From the NCBI GenBank assembly GCA_000310025.1, contig FN649726.1:1748799-1766635 (forward strand): a stretch of 17,837 nt of DNA, given 5' to 3'. Made by a program: the position numbers and the translations under genes. Below, one piece after another: positions 1-8,100 of this stretch. Source of the DNA: Ectocarpus siliculosus. Taxonomy: Eukaryota; Sar; Phaeophyceae; Ectocarpales; Ectocarpaceae. Each line of letters begins with the position of its first letter. Positions within the stretch are counted from its first letter, which is position 1. The notes beneath the pieces are model-generated. The model was given only the letters and a program-made list of their open reading frames with translations, had not been told where the DNA came from and ran no database searches.

Positions 1-60
1 TTCTTGTTTCCCGCCCCTTTTTTCCCCCCCTCCCGGGTTTTGTCCCCCCCCCCCCCCCCG
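1..60. other. Low-quality contig end (left)
   Basis: Nearly pure C/T homopolymer runs (T6, C7, C18) lead into the RER1 exon. No splice site or Rer1 residues can be read here. It resembles an untrimmed read end in reverse orientation. Confidence 0.75.
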
Positions 61-61
61 A

Positions 62-2825
62 ACCGAAATCGAAACACCCAACGAAAAGATTGATCCGGAG
101 TCGGAGGGGCCGGGGCTTCCAACGTCGGGGTCGGATGAATTCAGGTAAGTACACCATCAAACCCATCACCTTGGGAATCGATCATGTTTGTTCTTACTAT
201 TGCTGAATCGGCATACATATCTTTGTATCGTAGCCTGTAGACACGCGAAGAAATTACCTTTGCCTGTGCTTTCACCGCAAGGTTATGTGTTGTCGGTGTG
301 TGGATTTCCTCTCAATGTTTCAATGGGAACCTCTTGGACGATCGCCGCTAGCTTTTGACGTTTGTTTTCGTCGCCGTTGTCCTTGGTTTGGGAAGAGGAA
401 GCTCGAACTCGTGCACCTTCTGCCGCGCGTGCGTTCAATGTGTGTTGTTGTGGACGCGTGTGAGCAAAAACCGGGGGGGGGGCGGGCGGGCGGGCGAGAT
501 GCCCCCCCGATCGCCCTTCTGATTCATGAGGCTCCCCCGAAAAAATAAGGTCGATCATGCCGCAAGGGAAAAATTAATTCTCGTGGTACGTAGACACCCA
601 AGGTTGATTCGCTAGTTGAATCATCACGATAGCACTCTCCGGGAAGTATCGGTCAATCCCTACAATTGCAGCGTCACGAAAGTGTTTCGTGGTTTCTCTC
701 GCAATGGCGGTCGCCCTGCACAGCAAACTGCTGCTCTCGCTGTACCATTGCCGGACAACCCCGTATTTTCATACCCGACCGACTTCAAGGCTCCGTCCGC
801 AGTTCTGCAGTGGTGATACTTTCCTTTGTTCCGGCGTCCTGGCAGATCATAAGGAAATGTAGGTTTCGATAGTCGATCATCTGGTCGTTTTCGCCTCGTG
901 CTTGTCTTCTCGACAGGCCGTTCAGCCGACGCCTGCCGGAGTTCCAGTTCTGGCTGTCCTCGCAGAAAGGGCTGCTGATGGCGTTCGGCATGACGTTTTT
1001 TAGCCTTTTCGACATCCCCGTCTTCTGGCCGATACTCCTCATCTACTTCATAGTCCTCATGGTGAGTGAACAATGGGGTGTTTTTAGCTGCGTGGAGATT
1101 TGCATTTGCTTTTGGTGTAATTTCTCTTTCACTACCTTCTTTGCTCTCAATTGGCAGTAGATCGATTTTTCGAAAACGCCTGCTGTTAGGGTAGGTCTTA
1201 ACGAAGAAATCACATCTCGAAATCACAATTCGATATAATAAAAAAAGAGTCGGATCTACCCAAATCCGGACAGAAATGGCCGGTGTGTCTTATCGGGAGA
1301 TCTGCCGAATGGAAACGAATCTCTGCAGTCCACCGTGAACAACCCGAGAGGTCCGCCGCTTGCCAACTGCCAGATTGCTGTTGTGACGTACCGTTATGAT
1401 GTGGCCACACCACATGGGGAGCTATTGCTCCCGAGACGCACACGCCAAACGCGTACATGGCCTATGTGCGGTACTGACACGATGCCTATGCATGTGGGAC
1501 TTTGAATCGAGCCTCGTCCGACGGAAAGCCACCAATTCGTCTGTGCATTTGAGGTTCGACAACCCACGGGAGATTGCCCCACAGACCAACACATCCCACA
1601 CACGTTTTTCTTCGGCGCCAGTCACGTGCAACAACGATGCGCAGTCACCCTCCCTTGGGGTTGGCTTTTTGTGCTCTCTCTCTCCTCTGTGCTCGGCGGT
1701 CGATGGAGTTCGTGTAGATGGGGGTAGGTGGGCACGCGCCGTGCATGCGAGTAGACCGTGGTCCCGCAACTATGGTTGCGGTTCACCCAAATCGGGGTTC
1801 GATTGAATCATTTAACCTTTTTTCAAATCCCGATTTGGTTTTGGGTCGTCCTGTTGTAAGTCCTAAAGATTCGACCGGTGGGATAACTTTCAGCCAATCA
1901 GCAAGAGACTTCTGTAGATCTTCCGGTCTTGTAACCAAATCTGAATGTGATTTCGAGATCTGGTTTCTTCGTTAAGACCTACCCTTACCAGCTTCTTTCA
2001 TATTCCTTCTATGGTACCGCGAACTAATCGAGGTCGAGGAGACTCTTGGCAACGTTATGCTGACAGGACGCGACTGTGGACATCGCCCAACCGCAGCGCC
2101 CTAAAGTAGAGCATCTCAAAGCTTGAGGAGACTCTTGGTAAAAAGTTTAGAGCTGGGTTGTGGTGATGGGATGGGACTGTGGACATCACCCAACCGCAGT
2201 GCCCTAAAGTAGGGCATCTCAAAACTTGTGCGTAACTTTTTGAAGGCCGAAGATCTGACAGCGTACCTTAATCTTGAAAGATGTACATAGAGGGGCGTAA
2301 TCAAGGATGTAGATTCTTGCGGGAGAAGTTTTTTTTGTGTGTCCGAGTCAAGGCATGATAATCGCCGTACCTTCTGGGTTGCGTTCGTCCACTAAACCAG
2401 ACACGTAGGTATCGACACATTTTTTTTTGTTCTGAAGCTTGGTTCCCGAGCGAACGTGGCCATCGTTGGAGTAAGACAAGCTCACCTGTCGCGCTCTTGT
2501 TTTTCACCTCGAGTTTCCTGTGCGTGTCCAGTGCAGAGCGATGACAGTTGTTGTTGTTGATTACTGTTTTGTTCCCTTTCCCTTTATCTTACGTCGCTTC
2601 GCTCGTGGATATATGTGTGAACTCCGAGTACGTCTCAGATCAATAAACCCCCTTTGCCCCCCCTCCCCCTTATGCTCGCCCGGACAAAAGTTCTTGACAA
2701 TGAAGCGGCAGGTGAAGCATATGATCAAGCACAAGTACGTTCCGTGGAACTGGGGCAAGGCCACCTACAAAGGGGGCGCCTCTAACGGGACAGGGGGTGG
2801 AAAACCGTTCAAGAACAACAAGTGA
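62..2825 (+). CDS. RER1: RER1, Golgi-to-ER retrieval receptor, 5' partial, three exons
   Basis: Rer1 is a multi-pass membrane protein of the early Golgi that recognises transmembrane segments of escaped ER proteins and unassembled subunits and returns them in COPI vesicles. Visible exons are about 62-144 (ends in phase 2 before GTAAGT), 917-1061 (before GTGAGT) and 2691-2825 (TGA). Joined, they give about 120 residues carrying the family signatures: [23 protein letters not shown], a hydrophobic stretch containing DIPVFWPIL, then [17 protein letters not shown] and a GKATYKG tail. Spacing between the VFWPIL segment and TMKRQ equals that of animal Rer1, so no exon is missing from the long second intron. 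Family members are about 190-200 residues, so roughly 80 N-terminal residues with the first two membrane segments lie off the contig. Bases before about 77 are unreliable. The identification is firm; the exact left end is not. Confidence 0.95.
145..916 (+). other. RER1 intron, 772 nt
   Basis: The donor is CAG/GTAAGT and the acceptor TTCTCGACAG; the flanking AG plus G make the Arg of DEFRPF. The intron contains a G-rich run near 470-495 (repeated GGGC units) followed by a C run near 500-508. I see no transposon ends or coding potential inside; open frames here lack family resemblance and overlap on both strands. Confidence 0.9.
1189..1227 (+). repeat. Left terminal inverted repeat of the transposon
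   Basis: 39-bp arm pairing with 1946-1984; the outer 21 bases are identical, then two mismatches (positions 22 and 25), then 14 identical bases. The preceding TTA at 1186-1188 is the target duplication. Confidence 0.88.
1946..1984 (-). repeat. Right terminal inverted repeat of the transposon
   Basis: Reverse-complement partner of 1189-1227, ending GACCTACCC followed by the second TTA copy at 1985-1987. Confidence 0.88.
2036..2228 (+). repeat. Diverged tandem duplication in the RER1 intron
   Basis: Two units begin with GAGGAGACTCTTGG (2036 and 2125) and share a 54-base core (2072-2125 and 2175-2228) starting GACTGTGGACATC and containing AACCGCAG and GCCCTAAAGTAG. The cores differ at only a few positions, while the segment between leader and core differs in sequence and by about 14 bases of length. 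It is not part of the neighbouring transposon, whose right end lies 50 bases upstream. Confidence 0.8.
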
Positions 2826-3959
2826 TAGCGTAGCATCGGCGGGAGGGGTGGGTTCTCGTTCTTTTGTTGGTGGTGTGGGGAGGGGTAGAGAGGTGTGTGG
2901 GGGGTACGCAGCGGTTGCATGTCCTCGTTACAGGTTTGTCCCAATGTTGTTCCGATCATGTTGCAGGGATCTGGACGATAGGAACTAAGAGATCGACTAC
3001 CCCGCCGCGGTTGGCTTTGCTGCTGTGTTTCGTTCGATGCGCGTGAAGCGCTCTTCTTGTATGGGCTGGCAGACAGAGGTGATTGTGTTTTTGGAGGGAG
3101 TGGGGTGGCACACACACACCCCCTCTCTCTACCATGCATGTACAAGAAGGTTTTGGACTGACTCGAGTCGCATGGACTCACAGGGAGGGAGTGCCGTTCC
3201 AGCGGTTAGTCGAGGTCGGGTGCTGAAGTGCCGAACACGGGTTGTTTGCCGAACTGACGAGAAAAATGACAGTTTTCATAGTTGGTTCCAGACGCCTCGA
3301 GTTGTATCGCTGTTCAGCAGCACCAAAAAAGCTGGTGATTGGATTGCTGACGTTTCAGCGAAAAGGCGGGTATCACCACGGAGAGATGCAAAGAGGCGCC
3401 GCTAGCAAACATGTTGTCGAGCCCCGGTTAGGTAGACTGGATTTGATGGCGTTCCCCCTCTTTTTCTTTGTAAAGTTCTTTTTTGGGGCGCATGCGGCAT
3501 CACCGTTGTTATGTATATCACCGCAATCTTGCCACTTTCGGACTGCGTTATTCGGATTTTTTCCCGCGGGGATAGTGAAAGAAGGCCACCAGGGCAATGG
3601 GCACATGCTGAGGCTGCAAGCGATATGCTGAAAGCGTTTGATGGCTTGGCTGTGGGTGTTGGAAGGACGATGCGCTCTCGCCTATTGTTCGTACTTGTAA
3701 GGGGTTTTGAGTCGGGGGTTGCAGCCACCGTGAAAGCGCTGTGTGCTACTGCAAGCAAGCAGTGTGTGTCGCTGTGTCTCAGGGGTAGGTCAGTTGTGCC
3801 AGTAGGAGCGCCCGTGTTGGGTTTTCATTTGTTAGACTTGATTCTAGTCGTCTTCTTCTTCCGTCTCAATTGCGTACAGGCTCATCATGCGTCGCCTTGG
3901 GCGACAAGTATTGCAGCGTTCGAGCCGTCACACACCCTGAAGTACACGATGGTGTCGAG

Positions 3960-4145
3960 GCATGCTCGGGATCTGTACGTATTAGTTTGATGTCGACCAT
4001 CTATCTCCGGGCGGTTCAGGTGCCGTGGGTCAACTAGCCGCACTACGATGATGTCGGGGATGTTGCTCGTCACGAGGGATATCTCTAGTCGGTCCCGTAG
4101 ACTGGGAATGGATTCGGAACGGCGTTGTGCCAGCCCGAAGATTTT
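3960..4145 (-). mobile_element. Possible degraded non-LTR retrotransposon (endonuclease start)
   Basis: Read on the minus strand from 4145 downward, one frame contains SLRDRLEI, then TSNIPDIIVV, then RLVDPRHLNRPEIDG. Apurinic-type endonucleases of LINE elements often start with a similar layout: an Asn-Ala-Arg-Ser-like stretch, Leu-rich helix, PDII hydrophobic strand, an acidic/Trp-Leu segment, then a proline-containing GY motif. The frame is closed by a stop at 4146-4148 and the match fades after about 3990, so at best this is a short relic. The usual E-T-W-L catalytic segment is not intact. A chance resemblance is quite possible. Confidence 0.25.
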
Positions 4146-4581
4146 CTACCGCCCTAAGATGATCTACGGTACTTCGAATTTTTCTAGCTGGTCTGTCTAT
4201 TTGATGCCTTTGAACCGCCGGGACGATTGGCTCCGAGTCGGAAGACTCGTTCGTGCCGAGTGCTCGGCTGAGGTTCCCCTGTGGACAACAAGCTACACCA
4301 TCCAGGCGTCCCCTCACGGAGAGAGGGTGCAAGTTCCTCGATTGACAACGGACGGTCGGCTGCGTGTGACGATCTGTGTATTGAATATTGTTAGCATCGA
4401 CCGCACTAGCTAACTGGCTGGACCAAGGAAAATACGTCAGTGCCATTGGGTAAGATCAAGGTCCCTGTTACGTGCGCACTGCTGTATACGTGCAATGTAA
4501 CATGATAAGCTTAGAGTTTACCCCTCGAGTCCCTTAGATAGCAAAAACCTCACATCATTCCCACCAGCTCTTCTTTTCCAG

Positions 4582-4658
4582 CCACTTAAATCGAGACGAA
4601 GCGCCAAGCAACGGTTGGTTGCGACCCCGCTCCCACGAATAATCCTGCTAAAAAATAC
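4582..4658 (+). other. Candidate upstream exon, 77 nt
   Basis: A pyrimidine tract ending CTCTTCTTTTCCAG precedes 4582 and a consensus donor GTAAGT follows at 4659. Of three frames only one is open (25 codons, rich in Arg, Leu and Pro). The next good acceptor, at 5187 (TCAGCAG after a pyrimidine-rich stretch), would join it in frame to the ATG at 5192. It may be a 5' untranslated exon, or a coding exon of a longer form of the EF-hand gene. No ATG lies in the open frame. Confidence 0.35.
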
Positions 4659-5191
4659 GTAAGTCTGTGGTTGAATCCAACCCTGCCTATGCCTACGGCA
4701 GTGTACATTAATTAAGGAACAATAAATACACACACAGAAATACTCTACCCATTAGTGTACATACTATTTCTGTGATACGCAGATAGTCTATTATGACGTT
4801 TGACGAAAAGGTACAGCAAAGAAGAAGCCTCTGGGGCAACTGCTGTACATAGTACATAGGCCATACCATCTTCCTCACCAACGTATGCGAGGCCAACAGA
4901 ATACGCGAAACATACACTTTATCTACGGCGGTGTTGCACAGGGTATGCGTACGACGTACCGTACACTGTACGCCTCTGATTGCTTGCTCTAGGTTGACTG
5001 TGATCTCGAACCGACAGGAGTCGTACCGCATTCGATTGTGTGTTCGCGTGAAACCGCCAATATACGTCGCGAACAGACCGACTGATGAGTATCGTCGTCC
5101 CGGCCACCTCCCCGCACGCGGCCTGAAGGCTGAAGTTGCTCTCTTTGCGGTCACCTTCGCTTGACTCCCTCCATTTACGCTCAGCAGCTGT

Positions 5192-8100
5192 ATGCCCGAC
5201 GCTGGCGAGATTCGCCGGCGGGCTTCCCAAGGCGGAAGTTGGGGGGTCGAAGCTGTGGGGCCAATGGAGGTTGCCACCAGCAGTCCCAATGACAACGTCG
5301 CTCAGCAGCAGGTGAATGGTTACGAAGGTCAACATTGACTATTTGAGTGGTTTCAAGCGGCCCCGTCCCGCGCGTTTGCAAGCGCATAGTTGCCTTCGAG
5401 GCATCACAGAGGTCCTTTCGTGAATGTACCATAATCAATCAGGGTGGTTGGCTAGACGGAGATAACCGAGCTGTGCAAGAAAGCAGCGGACACCTGCACT
5501 ACAAACAATAGAGTCTTGAGAGTCTCCCCGTAAAAATGCTCCATGGCACGACATGTTCGCGTACTTGTATGACACACGGAACCCTCGTCAATACGGCTGG
5601 TGTAGAGCTGCACCATATTCCCTCTCATTTTCGTTGTCTGTTTTTCGTGGCCAGCGTCCCGAGATCAATGGGACACTTGATCAGATCCCGCGGTTGATGC
5701 ACAAGCTCCACAATTACAACAACGAGAGAACCGGGTCGACGCGCGTGACATCGAGCTACCGCGATCAATACCTTACACGAAAGGAGCAACAAAGAGTGAG
5801 TGAGCGTAACCTTCATCCTGATTTCTGAGCTTCTCTTTCAAGCAGGAAGAATGCACTGTACACAGGGTGATGCAACCATTTCGTCAAGAGTACACATTGT
5901 GGCACGATGTGTTCAAGTTCACACTCATCCTCAAGAGGCGAGTTGTGTTGATTGTTGTTGACAAGGGTCGTGACCTACACGTAGCCAGAAGGAGTTGTTT
6001 TTTCTGCGCACGCGGCTTTCTGCAACACCCGCTGCTCCAGCCATTAAACGTCCAACGAGCCAGTACTGCAGCGACCTTTCTCGCCGACAGGTATTGCATG
6101 CATGACTGCGCGCACTACGGTAGGTACTTGATCGTCAACCACAGGCACCGTAGTCAGTCAGAAGCATAATCAAACCGAGGTGTGACCGTGAAAGGCGCAT
6201 TTATTTTTGTGCTCTCGCGTACGATACACACCCGATACAATTGTATCGGCGCCGGCGTTGTTGTGGAGGGTCTACGTCCGTGGCACGTGAGGCTGTTACT
6301 AACCATTGCAAAACCACGCGCCTTTTTATTTTCACGGGTGGCCGAAGATCTCCAACCAAGTCACATGCTCAACTGCGGCCGGGTCACCGACCCACCGAGA
6401 CGTTCCGTACGACATTGGCGAGTACATCATCCACTCGGCGCCCCCGCCGGTGCCCCCTCCGCGCGCCCTCGAACTGGTGAAGGAGGAAGTGCATCGCGCC
6501 CTGAAGGCTTTCTCGACCCAACCAGTCAAGGGTGAACCCAAAGCTCCCCTGCCGTCCGACCTACTGCGGCCGTTCGACGTCTCTAAGGATGGCCGTGTGA
6601 CTTACCGCGAGCTTCGGACCGGGATTCTTGGGCTCGGAATCGGACTGACGGCCCGCGAGGCGGAAGAGCTGGCGCAGGTCGTGGACCGAGAAGGCACCGG
6701 GCTCGTCGACAGAGGCCACTTCGAAGCAGCGGCGACTCGGGACTGGGGCAGCGGCGGGGGCGGGGACGGCGGCTGGCAGGGAAGACCAACGTCGGCGCCA
6801 GGAAGAGTGCCCGGGGCGGTGGCGGAATCCCAGAGCGAAAGTGGGGCATTGCATTCACCTGGTGAACACGCCAGTCACCCCCAGGTGGACGACGGCAGGA
6901 TCGCTCACGACGGCGAGAAGGGATGTGCCGGTGGAGAAGTGCTCCCGCCTCCGCCAACACCCTCCGAGGCACCGGAACCGCTTCGACAGTGGTCGAGATC
7001 GGAGACAACGGGGAGGCCTTCGCGCAATCACGGTCCGTCCACGTTATCGTTCGACTACTGGCAACAGAATGCCAATAGACGAAACGACAGCAACAACGCC
7101 GCAAACGCCGTTGTCACCAACACGCCGGCGTCTACGGGCAGTAGCAGCGGCAGAAGCGACGGCAACGTGAACGGTCACCGCGAACGCTCCAGAAATACCA
7201 GCACCAGCGCCAGCCCTGCGGCCGCCGGCCCCAAGAGCAGCAACAGCGACTACAACACCCACAACAACAACCAGCAACTGTCTCAAAAGTACATACAATC
7301 CCTGCAAACGCTGCGCTCTTTGCTGCAGCTAGACAGGGTCTTCGACGAAGTGAAATCCACGCCGATTGCAGACGAGACCAACAAGCCCAACCGACGCTCG
7401 TTGTCCTTCGGGACCGAAACCCGGGGACGTCGTTGCGAACGGCGACGGCAGGAACAGTCTCAGCATCAGTCTGGTTTAAGACCCAGCGGCGGCGGCGGCG
7501 GCGGCGGCAGCTGCGGGGTTGGTGATGGAAAACAAAGAGTAGATTCGACAAAGGTAGAACATCGCCGCTTCCGCGAAGAAGACGGCCGGGCGGACAGCCC
7601 TCCGCCGCCTAACGGGGCCGGAGCCAACGGCGGCGGCAGACAACAACAACAAAGGAGGGCCAGTGGTGCTGCGAGCACCGGCAACACAAGTGTCGTCGTC
7701 TCCGACACCGAGGCGCCGGATCATCTCGCAAGAGCGCGATCGGTCGCGGCTCGAGCGGAAAGCATTCTCCGGCTGCGGTCCCGGGGGGACCTCGTCGGTC
7801 TCCGCAGGGCCGTGTCGAAGGCGGATCCTTCCGCCTCGGGCGTGATATCGCGGAGGGAGATGGAGCGGGTTATCCTGCGCCGGTTCGGCACCGGCCTCGA
7901 GGACCACGAGGCCAGGCATCTCGCCGCGCGCTACCGGAAGGACTTCAACGGCCGCTCGATGGTCGACTACGGCCGTCTGTTCGACAGCCTGGAGGTCAAG
8001 GAGGGCGACCTTTTCGGACGGGGGGTCACATCATCGCCAGGGCCGTCGACGTCCTCTGGGCGTGGTTGCTGGGAAGCTCAACAGCGCTCGTCGTCGCGGG

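Larger units (their letters stand above)
1189..1984. mobile_element. Non-autonomous PIF/Harbinger-type DNA transposon (MITE-like), 796 bp
   Basis: Bases 1189-1227 and the reverse complement of 1946-1984 match at 37 of 39 positions and begin GGGTAGGTCTTAACGAAG. Each end is flanked by TTA (1186-1188 and 1985-1987). A 3-bp TTA/TAA target duplication with terminal inverted repeats starting in G is the known signature of PIF/Harbinger elements. The longest internal frames (136 aa at 1396-1806 on +, 115 aa at 1422-1769 on -) show no recognisable DDE transposase or Myb-like protein, so the copy would need enzymes supplied from elsewhere. A subterminal hairpin is present, with arms CCAAATCGGG at 1787-1796 and its complement at 1829-1838. 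The near-perfect ends suggest a fairly young insertion. Superfamily assignment rests on the duplication and termini only. Confidence 0.85.
1062..2690 (+). other. RER1 intron, 1629 nt, with inserted transposon
   Basis: It runs from GTGAGT after the FIVLM codons to an acceptor GGACAAAAG preceded by a C/T-rich tract (2649-2672). Phase is 0 on both sides. About half the intron is one inserted DNA element (1189-1984) and another 0.2 kb is a diverged tandem repeat (2036-2228). Without the insertion the intron would be about 830 nt, close to the first one. No internal exon is needed to complete the Rer1 protein. Confidence 0.92.
2826..5191. other. Spacer between RER1 and the EF-hand gene, including RER1 3' UTR
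   Basis: The first several hundred bases are probably RER1 3' untranslated sequence; no clear polyadenylation signal marks its end. A CA/CT microsatellite lies at about 3111-3130. A 159-codon frame on + (3511-3990) and frames on - overlap with no recognisable domains, and I do not call them genes. A possible minus-strand retrotransposon remnant lies near 3960-4145, and a splice-flanked open segment at 4582-4658. AATAAA occurs near 4724. The segment 4860-5190 probably holds the promoter and 5' UTR of the EF-hand gene, but I see no clear TATA box. Confidence 0.6.

Noticed and set aside
1186-1197. TTAGGG-like sequence suggesting a telomeric repeat
   Set aside because: It occurs once, and is explained by the TTA target duplication followed by the GGGTAGG transposon end.
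1781-1806. tRNA-like GGGGTTCGATT B-box motif
   Set aside because: No A box or cloverleaf can be drawn; it sits within the transposon next to an unrelated hairpin.
3511-3990. 159-codon + strand frame after RER1
   Set aside because: Overlapped by similar-length minus frames, has no recognisable domain, and lies where RER1 3' untranslated sequence is expected.
4841-4855. 15-base match TGCTGTACATAGTAC shared with 9301-9315
   Set aside because: The match does not extend into the flanks and contains a near-palindrome; treated as chance.
6091-6119. Possible 29-nt exon between a good acceptor (CGCCGACAG) and a GTAGGT donor
   Set aside because: In the phase set by exon 2 it hits a TGA after four codons, and no phase-matched acceptor follows.
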